This document shows positions 1-8,405 of a stretch of 52,693 bases of DNA, piece by piece. Made by a program: the position numbers and the translations under genes. This DNA comes from CAG-791 sp963605745 (GTDB lineage Bacteria; Bacillota; Clostridia; Lachnospirales; Lachnospiraceae): NCBI GenBank assembly GCA_963605745.1, contig CAVCWT010000020.1, positions 1 to 52,693 on the forward strand, in the 5' to 3' direction. The notes below the pieces were generated by a model, which was not told where the DNA came from, did not search any database, and was given only the letters and a program-made list of their open reading frames with translations. Positions within the stretch are counted from its first letter, which is position 1. Every line of letters starts with the position of its first letter.

Positions 1-58
1 CTTCTTATTGTGCCAAGATTTTTGGGGAAACGTTGAATCTACGCCGCTTTCAGCGCCA

Positions 59-87
59 AAAAACCTCCAGAAGTACTTCCTGGAGGC
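59..87 (-). terminator. Rho-independent terminator, minus strand
   Basis: An inverted repeat (CCTCCAG / CTGGAGG, 64-86) is followed on the minus strand by a run of six T. It would end a minus-strand transcript coming from the right. No minus-strand coding gene lies between here and the AI-2E gene's own terminator at 552-602, so any RNA ending here would start within about 88-550 (see findings). Confidence 0.7.
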
Positions 88-366
88 TTAAAATCGTAGT
101 ATCCATGATTGCAACCAAACAGTCAAAATGTCAATCAAGCTCTTTGCCCACGTTTTGAGTGTTGGAACCCCACGATGTCTTTATGCAAATGCCTTCCAAC
201 CGATCATAATCCCATAAAGATTACGTTGTACTCTTTAAAAGACTCCTCCGGGAGTCTTTTTTCTGTACTGTCCTTCAGAAAACGGACATAATACGTGCCA
301 CAAACTATTCGCAAAATATTTTATCCCCTCTTTTCCGCGTTATGAACAATTCGTAAAATATACACC
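88..366. other. Intergenic, no recognisable gene
   Basis: This stretch holds no reading frame that resembles a known protein. It lies between a minus-strand terminator (59-87) and a plus-strand terminator (241-262). It contains an imperfect inverted repeat, GTTGGAA with TTCCAAC, around 162-208. It could encode a small RNA, but no RNA family was recognised. Confidence 0.4.
241..262 (+). terminator. Rho-independent terminator, plus strand
   Basis: GACTCC, a TCC-containing loop and GGAGTC are followed by six T on the plus strand. The A-run on the 5' side could let it also work on the minus strand. The plus-strand gene it would serve is not visible in this window, so it may belong to a gene left of base 1 or to a small RNA. 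Confidence 0.7.
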
Positions 367-617
367 TGTTTAGCACCTGGCGCTTTCCGTTATGAATTGG
401 GTGCCTCGCGCACAATTTCATGATGGAAATTGTCGGGTGGCAGGTGGCGTGGCCAAGACGCGAAACGTCTCTGGCCAGCCATATCGAGTTTTTCCTCAGG
501 AAAACCTCGATATGGCTGCTAAACAGTCTGGTGCGAATTAGATGCTTGCAGGCAAAAAACAGCCAGTCAAAAGCTCTGTATTCGAGACTTCTGACTGGCT
601 GTGCAAGGTGCTAAATA
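367..617. repeat. R2-family palindromic repeat, longest copy
   Basis: The element is bounded by inverted ends TGTTTAGCACC (367-377) and GGTGCTAAATA (607-617). Inside are three hairpins: GGCCAAGACG...CGTCTCTGGCC (451-476), a nearly perfect 42-bp palindrome (477-518), and the 10-bp stem that terminates the AI-2E gene (552-602). The left end and its inner sequence are similar to the repeats at 11850-11967, 18330-18412 and 20774-20865, so this is one member of a dispersed family. No coding capacity is seen. Confidence 0.7.
552..602 (-). terminator. Terminator of the AI-2E transporter gene
   Basis: CAGCCAGTCA (560-569) pairs with TGACTGGCTG (592-601), and a minus-strand run of six T follows. It lies about 110 bp beyond the stop codon of the transporter gene. 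It sits inside the R2 repeat element, so the element may provide the transcript end. Confidence 0.75.
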
Positions 618-711
618 GTTACTGGTTACCTATTTTTTCTATTGGAATGTCACGATATCACGATACCGGCGCTCAGATCAAGGCAGAGTAGGTAGGTTTT
701 GTTGCGCCGCC

Positions 712-2097
712 TTATTTCTTCTTTTCAGATTTTCTGGCTGCTCTCCTCTCCTTGCGGGCATTTAGTTTATCAACATCAATGCCAAGTGCCTTGATCCAGG
801 AGCTACTCACGACTTGATTTGCATAGTAGCGCGTTGCGGCACTATCTCCGACTGCCCTTGGAGTGCCGTCTTCATAATAGGCAATATCCTGCATCTGTTC
901 GGAGCTCGTTGTTTTGCCTTTGGAACGCAGGTAGTGGTTGACAAAGCGTGTGATCGTCGTATAGATCACGGCGAACAGCGGAACGCCGATGACCCATCCG
1001 GCCATGCCCCAGAGACCGCCGAACAGCATGATAGCAAAAATAACCCAAAAGTTTGAAAGTCCCGTGGAATCTCCCAGAATCTTCGGCCCCAGAATGTAAC
1101 CGTCAAAGGTCTGCAGAACAAGGCACAGCAGCACGAACCATAATGCATCCAGTGGATTGATCATGAAGATGATAATGCCGCCCACGATTGCTCCGATGAA
1201 CGGTCCGAAAAACGGAATGATATTGGTAATGCCGACGATAAAGGCGGCCAGAACCGGGAACGGTGTGTGCGTGATAAATGTCGTGGCCAGAAAGCACAGG
1301 ATTCCGATGATAATGGAATCCAGAATCTTGCCGGTAATGAAGCCGACAAAGGTGCGGTCAATGTGGCGGCAATAGCCAATGATCTCATTCGCCCATCGCT
1401 CATCAAACAGAGCATATGCAATCTTTTTGCCCTGTCCGCCCAGCGTATCCTTGGTATACAGAAGGTAAATCGATACGATAATGCCAATGATAAAATTAAA
1501 AATCCCCTTTCCGACAGAGTAAGCCTGATTGGCAATCTGCTGCAGGATATTCGTCATATTGTTAGAGAAATTCTCAGAATAGAAATTCTCAATTGCGTGC
1601 TCCGCACTGAGAATTCCGGAGGTAATAGTGCTCCCAAGCTCCGGATTCATTTCCGAAACATTATTAAAAAAGGCAATCACGTTCTTTTCATACGTGGACA
1701 AATTGGTGATAATCGTCTGAATGCTCTTTATCAGCTGCGGCAGCACAATGGCCAGCATCGCAGCCAGTATGGCAATAAAGAAGGTAATGGTGATGGTCAC
1801 GGACAATTTGCGCATACGGGAACGCCGCGCCCTGTTTTCCTTGGACCAGATATCGATTCCCTTTCGCTCATAAAAAGGCGTCAGCAACTTGCGTTCCACA
1901 AAGTTCATGATCGGATTCAGAATGAACGCAATGACAATGCCATACAGGATGGAGGCCAGACTCTTCATGATATTGTCAAATGCCTGCAAAAAATTCTTAC
2001 CATTGTATAAAAGGTAGATAAAGATCACAGCGGCAACAAAGGTGAGAAACACAGTAATGGCCCACGTGACTTGCTTACGATCCGGCTTGTATTTCAT
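712..2097 (-). CDS. AI-2E family transporter
   Basis: This 461-residue multi-pass membrane protein belongs to the AI-2E/PerM family (TqsA/YtvI-like). Members export or exchange small molecules, and some act as Na+/H+ antiporters; the substrate here cannot be told from sequence. Hydrophobic segments lie near residues 11-33, 40-66 and 99-125, followed by a soluble region and then five or so helices. The family's conserved Pro/Gly-rich stretch ITNIIPFFGPFIGAIVGG is clear near residue 285. The C-terminus is a charged, Lys/Arg-rich cytoplasmic tail. The start is supported by an AAGGAG ribosome site just upstream. It appears to be a single-gene transcript ending at the hairpin at 552-602. Confidence 0.9.
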   Translation of the reverse strand: MKYKPDRKQVTWAITVFLTFVAAVIFIYLLYNGKNFLQAFDNIMKSLASILYGIVIAFILNPIMNFVERKLLTPFYERKGIDIWSKENRARRSRMRKLSVTITITFFIAILAAMLAIVLPQLIKSIQTIITNLSTYEKNVIAFFNNVSEMNPELGSTITSGILSAEHAIENFYSENFSNNMTNILQQIANQAYSVGKGIFNFIIGIIVSIYLLYTKDTLGGQGKKIAYALFDERWANEIIGYCRHIDRTFVGFITGKILDSIIIGILCFLATTFITHTPFPVLAAFIVGITNIIPFFGPFIGAIVGGIIIFMINPLDALWFVLLCLVLQTFDGYILGPKILGDSTGLSNFWVIFAIMLFGGLWGMAGWVIGVPLFAVIYTTITRFVNHYLRSKGKTTSSEQMQDIAYYEDGTPRAVGDSAATRYYANQVVSSSWIKALGIDVDKLNARKERRAARKSEKKK

Positions 2098-2127
2098 ATA
2101 AATAACTCTCCTTATCTTTTCGGATAC

Positions 2128-2188
2128 TCAAAAAGGTCTGCAAACCCATTTTCTTCCAAAAGCAAGTGGAAAATGAGTCTGCAGACCT
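2128..2188 (-). terminator. Long hairpin terminator downstream of xylB
   Basis: AGGTCTGCA (near 2132) pairs with TGCAGACCT (near 2187), with further pairing of ATTTTC and GAAAAT inside. On the minus strand the stem is followed by TTTTT. It lies about 200 bp past the xylB stop and just upstream of the transporter gene. Confidence 0.6.
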
Positions 2189-2219
2189 CAGTATAGCACA
2201 TCCATCCGTACCCGCTCAT

Positions 2220-2247
2220 TAAGGATTCATAAAACTGAGCGAATCCT
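2220..2247. repeat. Small inverted repeat
   Basis: AAGGATTC and GAATCCTT flank a 12-bp loop. The function is unknown. It lies in the 3' region of the xylB transcript. Confidence 0.5.
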
Positions 2248-2290
2248 TAACCGGTTGATTGCCATCGTGTCTTTACTGGAGGTAATGCAG

Positions 2291-2370
2291 TGGACATCCA
2301 TCGGGGCCCTACTGACATCATTCACGTGATGAAATGGACATCCGTTAGGTCCCACTGACGTCATTCACGT
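2291..2370. repeat. Imperfect direct repeat, two units of about 43 bp
   Basis: Two tandem units share the pattern TGGACATCC, then GGGCCC or GGTCCC, then ACTGAC, then TCATTCACGT. They lie in the 3' non-coding region of xylB. No coding role is seen. Confidence 0.6.
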
Positions 2371-2390
2371 AAACGACACCATGGGTTTCA

Positions 2391-3863
2391 TTACAGCTCC
2401 GGGAAAATCTCCTTCAGAGCAGGATACAATTTGCGATAGGTCTGGTATTTTTTCTCGTATTTGGCAGCAAGTTCCGGATCCGGATGTGTAGTATCTGTCG
2501 TCTTGACCAGCTGCTGCACAGCATCTGCAACGGATGGATATTCACCGCAGGCAACGGCAGCCAGAATGGCACCGCCGTAGCCGGGGCCCTGCTCGGTCTC
2601 CGGCGTTGTCAGATCAATGTTCAGAATGTTGGCGAACATTTTCTTCCACAAAGGACTCTTGGCCCCGCCGCCGCAGATCATACTGGTCTGAATGTCAATC
2701 CCAAGTTTTTTGGCAGCTTCCAGTGAGTCACGGATTCCGAATGCAACGCCTTCCAGAACAGCCTGCGTCATATCTTCTCTTGTCGTATCCATTGTCATGC
2801 CGATAAAACAGCTGCGTGCTGCCGGATCGTTGTGCGGTGCACGCTCTCCCATTAAATAAGGAAGGAAAAACACGTGATTCTCGCCCAGCTTGTCCTCTGT
2901 AATTCCCTTCTGCTCTGCCGGATAATCCTTCGTACGGATGATTTCGTCCATAAACCACTTGTTGCAGGATGCAGCAGACAACATGCAGCCCATGAGATGA
3001 TAGCCACCATCTGCGTGATCAAACGCATGCAGCGCGTTGCCACTGTCCACTCGGAACGAATCAGAGGAGATAAAAATGGTTCCGGAGGTTCCAAGAGAAA
3101 TATTGCAGGCACCGTTGCCCACCGTTGCAGTTCCGATGGCTGCGGCCGCGTTGTCGCCGGCCCCGGCGACAATTTTGACAGTCTCCGGAAGCCCCAGTTC
3201 TGCAGCAATTTCAGGTTTCAGTGTTCCAACCGCTTCATAGGACTCATAGATCGTCGGCATCATATCCTCAGTAATACCGCAAATTTCCAGCATCGGTTTG
3301 CTCCAGCACTTGTGCTGAACATCCAGGAGCAGCATTCCGGACGCGTCTGAATAATCTGTGCAGTTTACGCCGGACAGCATGTAATTGACATAGTCCTTTG
3401 GCAGCATGATCTTAGCAATTTTGGCAAAAAGCTCCGGCTCGTGTTTTTTCATCCAGAGGATCTTAGGAGCTGTAAAACCAGCAAATGCAATATTGCCGGT
3501 GTAATCTGTCAGCTTTTCTTTGCCGATCTCACGGTTGAGATAATCGGTCTCTTCCTGCGTTCTGCCGTCATTCCACAAAATAGCAGGACGCAGGACATTG
3601 TCATCGGCATCCAGTGCAACCAGACCATGCATTTGTCCGCCGGCCCCGATTCCTGCAACCTGATCGGCATCAAAGCCCTGCAGCAGCTCCTTGATTCCTT
3701 CCTTGACAGCGGTCATCCAATCTTCCGGCTTTTGCTCTGACCAGCCGGGATGAGGAAAATACAACGGATATTCCTTTGAGACAATATTCTCAATGGTGCC
3801 GTCCTCCTTCATCAAGAGCAGCTTAACGGCAGAGGTTCCCAGATCAACTCCGATATACAGCAT
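2391..3863 (-). CDS. xylB: Xylulokinase
   Basis: This 490-residue FGGY-family carbohydrate kinase phosphorylates D-xylulose to D-xylulose 5-phosphate with ATP, feeding the pentose phosphate pathway in the cytoplasm. Seen in the sequence: the N-terminal phosphate-binding motif GVDLGTSAVKLLL, the sugar-binding GAGGQMHG (about residue 75), ILWNDGRTQEE (about 93), GAGDNAAAAIGT (about 233) and the C-terminal adenosine motif GGGAKSPLWKK (about 397). The length is normal for XylB, and QMHG favours xylulose over glycerol or gluconate. A strong AAAGGAG ribosome site sits 8 bp from the start, with a consensus-like promoter at 3931-3959. It faces a class II aldolase, which suggests a small pentose or pentulose utilisation locus. 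A related pentulose such as ribulose is possible. Confidence 0.9.
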   Translation of the reverse strand: MLYIGVDLGTSAVKLLLMKEDGTIENIVSKEYPLYFPHPGWSEQKPEDWMTAVKEGIKELLQGFDADQVAGIGAGGQMHGLVALDADDNVLRPAILWNDGRTQEETDYLNREIGKEKLTDYTGNIAFAGFTAPKILWMKKHEPELFAKIAKIMLPKDYVNYMLSGVNCTDYSDASGMLLLDVQHKCWSKPMLEICGITEDMMPTIYESYEAVGTLKPEIAAELGLPETVKIVAGAGDNAAAAIGTATVGNGACNISLGTSGTIFISSDSFRVDSGNALHAFDHADGGYHLMGCMLSAASCNKWFMDEIIRTKDYPAEQKGITEDKLGENHVFFLPYLMGERAPHNDPAARSCFIGMTMDTTREDMTQAVLEGVAFGIRDSLEAAKKLGIDIQTSMICGGGAKSPLWKKMFANILNIDLTTPETEQGPGYGGAILAAVACGEYPSVADAVQQLVKTTDTTHPDPELAAKYEKKYQTYRKLYPALKEIFPEL

Positions 3864-3930
3864 ATAAATTCTCCTTTATTCTCTTTACCTCACAATCAAA
3901 GGTGAAGTAGTTTTCGAGCCTGTGTCTATC

Positions 3931-3959
3931 ATTATGAAAATCCACGTTCCGAAAGTCAA
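3931..3959 (-). promoter_or_regulatory. xylB promoter
   Basis: On the minus strand TTGACT (3954-3959) and CATAAT (3931-3936) are separated by 17 bp. This gives a leader of about 60 nt before the ATG at 3863. It fits a sigma-A promoter. Confidence 0.75.
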
Positions 3960-4058
3960 TGTAAAGAGTTGTCAGTATTTGCATGAAATATTGCGATTCA
4001 CCGTGTTAACTCGCCTGATTTCGGATCGCGTGTTTCAAAAAGACGGTCCTTTTACTCG

Positions 4059-4128
4059 TTGACTGATTCGATAAATGCTATTGAATCAGTCAATTCTTTG
4101 ACTGAAATGGACAAACCTTTTCAGTCAA
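4059..4128. promoter_or_regulatory. Double inverted-repeat operator candidate
   Basis: Four copies of a TTGACTGA-type half-site alternate in orientation. TTGACTGATTC (4059-4069) faces GAATCAGTCAA (4083-4093), and TTGACTGAAA (4098-4107) faces TTTCAGTCAA (4119-4128). All four arms are perfect or nearly perfect. The site lies between divergent xylB and aldolase, about 100 bp upstream of the xylB -35 box and 180 bp upstream of the aldolase start. It looks like the operator of a dimeric sugar-responsive regulator, which is not encoded next to it. Confidence 0.6.
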
Positions 4129-4309
4129 TGAAACGCTTTTGCTCATATCGTCTCTTGTTTCGCGATCATTTAAGGCACCCCCCGCAGAATCTATCCGGCT
4201 ACATTGAGGATATTTTCTTATTTATCCGGGAAAGCAGGAATATTTCACGAATAAGTTGTAAACTTAATGTGATACCTGCACGAGCAGGCACAGAAAGGAC
4301 ATCAATCCT

Positions 4310-5524
4310 ATGGCATACGAATTACAAGAGGCACGAGAACTCGTTATCAAAGCCGGTCTGGAGCTCCTCTCGTCCGGGCTGATTGCCCGCACCTGGGGCA
4401 ATATCAGTGCCAGGATCAGCGACACACAGTTTGTCATTACGCCCAGCGGCCGTGCCTATGAGGATCTGACACCGGATCAGATCGTGATCACCAATATTGC
4501 AGACTGCAGCTATGAGGGAGATGTAAAGCCCTCCAGTGAGAAATGGATCCATGCAGATGCCTATCGTCTGCGTCCGAATGTCAATTTTGTCATTCATACG
4601 CATCAGAGCTACGCCTCTGCGCTCAGTATTCTGGGAGAATCGATTACTGATATCCCGGAAATTTCCGGAATGCGAAAGCTGTTAGGAAATGAAGTGCCGA
4701 CGGCAGGCTATGGACTGAACGGTTCCAAAGAGCTCAGTGACAATGTATCCGATGCAATCCTGCTCTGCCCCTCTTCCACTGCTCTTTTGATGGCAAATCA
4801 TGGAGCCGAGTGCATGGGTACAGATTATGACAACGCCTTCGCCATTGCTCATGCGCTGGAAGAGGTTTCCAAGGCACGCTACCTTTCCATTCTGCATAGC
4901 AGCCCTGCATACAGTCATATACTGCCTTCCGATGAGGATATTGACACCGCAGACCGCTGCGGCAGCAATCTGCACCGCTATTATTTTTTTGTGAATCCGC
5001 AGCAACTTCAAGCAGTGGTTCCGCAGCTTCAGACAACGGATTTTCCTTCCGTCTGTGCGTCATCCGGGGAGCTCGATGGCAATGCCTGCGCAGCTTCAGA
5101 CACCTTCTCGGCTGACAGCAAAGCGGGTTCCTGTGCCTCTGGATTTGCAGCATTTTCAAGAGCTCCCTTCACCGTTTCTGCGAGCCGTCTGATGCAGCCC
5201 GAGCTCTTTCCTTATATCGATGATCTGGCACAGATCGCCGGCGTATCAATTCGAATTCTGCCGTCAGATGCCGATGGCGCGGCAATTCAGGAGGCACTGG
5301 AAGGGCGAAACGCTGTTTTGCTGCGAGGCATAGGTGCCATTTGTACCGGAACGACCCGGGATGACGTGGACGCTGCTGTCATGGTGTTGGAGAAGGGATG
5401 CCGCGCTGCACTTCTTGCCAAGGTGGCCGGCATCACAAGAGAGGTTCGCCCCTTGAGTCCTGAGCATGCAGCAACCGACCGGGAATCCTATGTGACAGCC
5501 TATTCCAAACTGATGAACCGCTAG
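4310..5524 (+). CDS. Class II aldolase/adducin protein, tandem domains
   Basis: This 404-residue protein is about twice the length of a usual class II aldolase (around 215). The N-terminal domain is complete: WGNISARI (29-36), TPSGRAY, the catalytic Glu77 in SSEKW, and zinc-binding His96, His98 (IHTHQ) and His164 (NHG). This matches the fuculose-, rhamnulose- and ribulose-phosphate aldolase/epimerase family. Residues about 270-404 look like a second, degenerate copy lacking the HTH zinc motif (compare GIGAICTGTTRDDVDAAV with NHGAECMGTDYDNAFAIA). A Ser/Ala-rich linker joins them. The start has AAGGA about 10 bp upstream. It faces xylB across shared operator-like repeats, so a role in sugar-phosphate cleavage or epimerisation is likely; the substrate is unknown. 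Confidence 0.8.
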   Translation: MAYELQEARELVIKAGLELLSSGLIARTWGNISARISDTQFVITPSGRAYEDLTPDQIVITNIADCSYEGDVKPSSEKWIHADAYRLRPNVNFVIHTHQSYASALSILGESITDIPEISGMRKLLGNEVPTAGYGLNGSKELSDNVSDAILLCPSSTALLMANHGAECMGTDYDNAFAIAHALEEVSKARYLSILHSSPAYSHILPSDEDIDTADRCGSNLHRYYFFVNPQQLQAVVPQLQTTDFPSVCASSGELDGNACAASDTFSADSKAGSCASGFAAFSRAPFTVSASRLMQPELFPYIDDLAQIAGVSIRILPSDADGAAIQEALEGRNAVLLRGIGAICTGTTRDDVDAAVMVLEKGCRAALLAKVAGITREVRPLSPEHAATDRESYVTAYSKLMNR

Positions 5525-5690
5525 CCATCGGATCACACGATGTTCAGACCAGTTGTCAGGTTGTCCATCTTATTGCCTGTACAATGATTTTAAACGCTTG
5601 GCCATAGGAGCCTTCCTGATTTACAGATCGTACGCATCAAAGATCCCCAGCGTGACCACATGGTAAGCAAATTAAGGATATGATTACGAA

Positions 5691-6773
5691 ATGAAAAAAA
5701 CGACCTCCAACGACGCCTCACTCCAGACCGAAACCTATTCGCAGGAGCTGGATGTCAAGAACACAATCAAGATGCGTGAGCTCCTGGACGAGCTGCCGAA
5801 ATTCTGCCGTCAGTTCTTTCGCGGCATTTCAGACACCACCGGCAGTCGAACCCGTCTGGCCTATGCCTATGACCTTCGCATCTTCTTTGAATATCTGCAC
5901 GAACACAATCCGGAGCTGGCCAAACAGGACATCACACGCTATCCTGTCACTGTTCTGGACATGCTGCAGAAGGAAGATATTGAAGAGTTCATGGAATGGA
6001 TCACCTACTATACCAAAAACGGCAAGATCTATACGAATGACGAGCGTGGCAAGGCAAGGAAGCTTTCTGCGGTGCGCAGCATGTATCATTATTTCTTTCA
6101 ATCAGAGCTGATCGACAAGGATGTGGCCTCTCTGGTTCCCATGCCAAAGCTCCATGAAAAGCCAATTACCAGACTGGAGCCCAACGAGGTCGCAAGGCTC
6201 CTTGACCAGGTGGAGGACGGGAGCGGCCTGACAAAATCTGAACTCAAATACCACAGTAAGACTGCGATTCGGGACACTGCCCTTTTGACACTCCTTCTGG
6301 GAACCGGAATCCGTGTCAGTGAATGTGTCGGCCTGGATCTGAATGATGTCAATTTCGAAGAAAACGGGCTGAAGGTACACCGGAAAGGCGGCTATGATGC
6401 CATCGTGTACTTTGGCGATGAGGTGGAAAGTGCCCTGAAAACTTATCTGGAAGAGCGCCGTCAGATCATTCCAAAGGAAGGCTCTGAAAATGCGCTGTTT
6501 CTCTCCCTGCAGAACCGGCGCATCACGGTCCGCGCTGTTGAAAAGCTCGTAAAAAAATACGCATCCCGCGTGACAACCTTGAAAAAGATCACCCCGCACA
6601 AGCTCCGCAGTACCTACGGCACCAGTCTGTACCGCGAAACCGGCGATATATATCTCGTTGCAGATGTCCTGGGACACAAAGACGTTAATACCACGAGAAA
6701 GCACTATGCCGCACTCGAGGAGGACCGCCGCCGCGGTGCCGCCAATGCAGTGAAATTACGGGAGGATGAGTAA
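5691..6773 (+). CDS. Tyrosine recombinase, XerC/XerD-like
   Basis: This 360-residue site-specific recombinase of the XerA/XerC/XerD type resolves chromosome dimers or catalyses related recombination. It has an N-terminal SAM-like core-binding domain (about 30-160) and a C-terminal catalytic domain. Catalytic residues are visible: Arg in GTGIRVSE (about 208), Lys in RKGGYDAIVY, HKLR (about 302-305), His in LGHKDV (about 328) and the nucleophilic Tyr in KHYAAL (about 339). The length is somewhat above the usual 300, from a longer N-terminus. No integrase-associated excisionase, phage genes or attachment site are nearby, so a housekeeping Xer role fits better than a mobile element. The start is the first ATG with a loose AAGGA upstream. 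Confidence 0.85.
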   Translation: MKKTTSNDASLQTETYSQELDVKNTIKMRELLDELPKFCRQFFRGISDTTGSRTRLAYAYDLRIFFEYLHEHNPELAKQDITRYPVTVLDMLQKEDIEEFMEWITYYTKNGKIYTNDERGKARKLSAVRSMYHYFFQSELIDKDVASLVPMPKLHEKPITRLEPNEVARLLDQVEDGSGLTKSELKYHSKTAIRDTALLTLLLGTGIRVSECVGLDLNDVNFEENGLKVHRKGGYDAIVYFGDEVESALKTYLEERRQIIPKEGSENALFLSLQNRRITVRAVEKLVKKYASRVTTLKKITPHKLRSTYGTSLYRETGDIYLVADVLGHKDVNTTRKHYAALEEDRRRGAANAVKLREDE

Positions 6774-6789
6774 TCCTATGGCACTCACA

Positions 6790-6842
6790 AGTACAGCGTT
6801 TGCAAAAACAGCTTGAAATACAATTGGTTTTGCGATTAAGGG
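6790..6842. repeat. R4-family repeat, partial
   Basis: AGTACAGCGTTTGCAAAA at 6790-6807 is identical to the start of the R4 element at 30533. The right part (GGTTTTGCGATT) only loosely resembles the other end. It begins 17 bp after the recombinase stop codon. Confidence 0.5.
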
Positions 6843-6895
6843 CAAGAAGGTATGCAGACGAAACAGATTGGGGTAAAATGTATGTGTATGTTCAT

Positions 6896-6988
6896 TACAG
6901 AACGATTTCGGAGAGAATGAAACGATTCCGTTCGAGTTCTCGAATAGAATCGTTTTGCGGAGGGGCCCCGAATGGACTCTGGCCGCAT
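6896..6988. repeat. R1-family repeat, partial and diverged
   Basis: CAGAACGATTT, GAGAGAA, GTTCTCGAAT and GAATCGTTTTGCGGAGGGGCCCCG follow the same order as in the R1 elements at 25181-25320 and 44817-44954. The outer terminal repeats are not seen. It forms the 5' flank of the pyrophosphorylase gene and could form a long hairpin in its leader. Confidence 0.6.
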
Positions 6989-7020
6989 GTAATAAAACCA
7001 AAAAGAATATGGGGGTTGTT

Positions 7021-8280
7021 ATGGGGAACACAATATCACAGGATGATCTGGCCATTCGCAGACAGCAGGCGCAGAGCAAACTCCTGCAATACGGTCAGGA
7101 ACACGCACTGCAATACTATGATTCTCTTTCTGATCCGGAAAAGGATTCTCTGCTGCGTCAGATTGAAGAAATGGATTTTTCAGTAACCGGTTATGTCGGA
7201 CACAAGGATCAATTGCCTGGACGTGGTGTCATCACACCGTTAAAGGCAATGGAACTGTCCGAGATCAAGGAAAAAGAGGCACAGTATCACGCTCTTGGCC
7301 TTTCTCAGATTAAGGAAGGAAAGGTTGCTGCTGTCCTTTTGGCAGGAGGCATGGGAACCAGACTCGGCTCCGATCAGCCAAAGTGCATGTATAACATTGG
7401 CAAGACGCATCCTGTCTACATCATGCAGCGTCTGATTGAGAATCTGATGGAGGTTGTAAAGGAAGCCGGCACCTATGTTCCGTTTTTCATCATGACCAGT
7501 GACAAGAATCACGAAGCGACCACCTCTTTCATGAAAGAGCACAATTACTTTGGCTACGATCCAGATATGATCTTTTTCTTCCGTCAGGATATGGCTCCCG
7601 CTACAGATTATGACGGAAAAGTGTATATGGAAAGCCGCAGCCAGATTGCATCCTCGCCGAATGGAAACGGCGGTTGGTTCAGTTCCATGGACAGAGCTGG
7701 CCTTGTTGCAAAGCTCCATGAGCTCGGCGTCGAATGGCTGAACTGTTTTGCCGTAGACAATGTACTGCAGCGAATCTGCGATCCCACCTTTGTCGGTGCG
7801 GTTGTTGCAGGTGACTATGTGAGCGGTGCTAAATGCGTCCGCAAGGCAGCTCCCGATGAAAAGGTTGGTGCGATGTGCCTTGAGGATGGCAAACCGTCCA
7901 TTGTTGAATATTATGAAATGACTCCGGAGCTCCTCTCCGCCACTGACGAAAAAGGCGATCCTGCCTATAACTTTGGTGTCATTCTGAATTACCTCTTCCG
8001 CGAGGATAAGCTGGAAGAAATCATGAATGACAAATTAATGCTCCATATTGTAGAAAAGAAAATTCCTTATATGGATGCAGACGGCAACATGATCAAGCCG
8101 GAGGCACCGAACGGTTATAAATTCGAGCAGCTGATTCTGGATATGGTCCACGAAATGGATTCCTGTTTGCCCTATGAGGTGGAGCGTTCCTATGAGTTTG
8201 CCCCGATTAAGAACAAAACCGGTGTGGATTCCGTTGAATCTGCACAGGCCCTTTGTGAGCAGAACGGAATTGTGCTGTAG
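7021..8280 (+). CDS. UDP-N-acetylglucosamine/UDP-sugar pyrophosphorylase
   Basis: This is a 419-residue nucleotidyltransferase of the eukaryote-type UDPGP family. It joins UTP and a sugar 1-phosphate (GlcNAc-1-P, GalNAc-1-P or Glc-1-P) to give a UDP-sugar for envelope glycans. The signature LLAGGMGTRLGSDQPKCMYNIG lies near residue 109, and further on come FFIMTSDKNHE, FFFRQDMAP, SPNGNGGW and a CFAVDNVL stretch with the uridine- and metal-contacting residues of the family. In-frame ATGs occur upstream (6955 and 7009). The ATG at 7021 is chosen because GGGGG lies 5 bp before it and the family similarity begins about here. The 5' region contains a partial R1 repeat. GlcNAc and Glc specificity cannot be separated by eye. 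Confidence 0.85.
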   Translation: MGNTISQDDLAIRRQQAQSKLLQYGQEHALQYYDSLSDPEKDSLLRQIEEMDFSVTGYVGHKDQLPGRGVITPLKAMELSEIKEKEAQYHALGLSQIKEGKVAAVLLAGGMGTRLGSDQPKCMYNIGKTHPVYIMQRLIENLMEVVKEAGTYVPFFIMTSDKNHEATTSFMKEHNYFGYDPDMIFFFRQDMAPATDYDGKVYMESRSQIASSPNGNGGWFSSMDRAGLVAKLHELGVEWLNCFAVDNVLQRICDPTFVGAVVAGDYVSGAKCVRKAAPDEKVGAMCLEDGKPSIVEYYEMTPELLSATDEKGDPAYNFGVILNYLFREDKLEEIMNDKLMLHIVEKKIPYMDADGNMIKPEAPNGYKFEQLILDMVHEMDSCLPYEVERSYEFAPIKNKTGVDSVESAQALCEQNGIVL

Positions 8281-8287
8281 TAATTTT

Positions 8288-8322
8288 GAAATCCCCACGG
8301 TACAAGGCACCGTGGGGATTTC
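8288..8322 (+). terminator. Hairpin terminator after the pyrophosphorylase gene
   Basis: GAAATCCCCACGG and CCGTGGGGATTTC form a stem of about 13 bp directly after the stop codon. The T-run is weak, so termination may be partial. Confidence 0.6.
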
Positions 8323-8405
8323 GTTGTATGGATTTGGGATATATGAAAACTCGCCTGATCCGTCCGGAGCCGACCGCTGCGGAGCACAAAACGGCTCCGG
8401 CCTTC

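Noticed and set aside
1267..2010. 247-codon open frame on the plus strand over the AI-2E transporter gene
   Set aside because: It is antisense to a real membrane protein gene and has no supporting start signal.
5691..6773. Integrase of a genomic island
   Set aside because: There is no attachment site, excisionase, phage gene or change of gene type next to it; a housekeeping Xer-type recombinase fits better.
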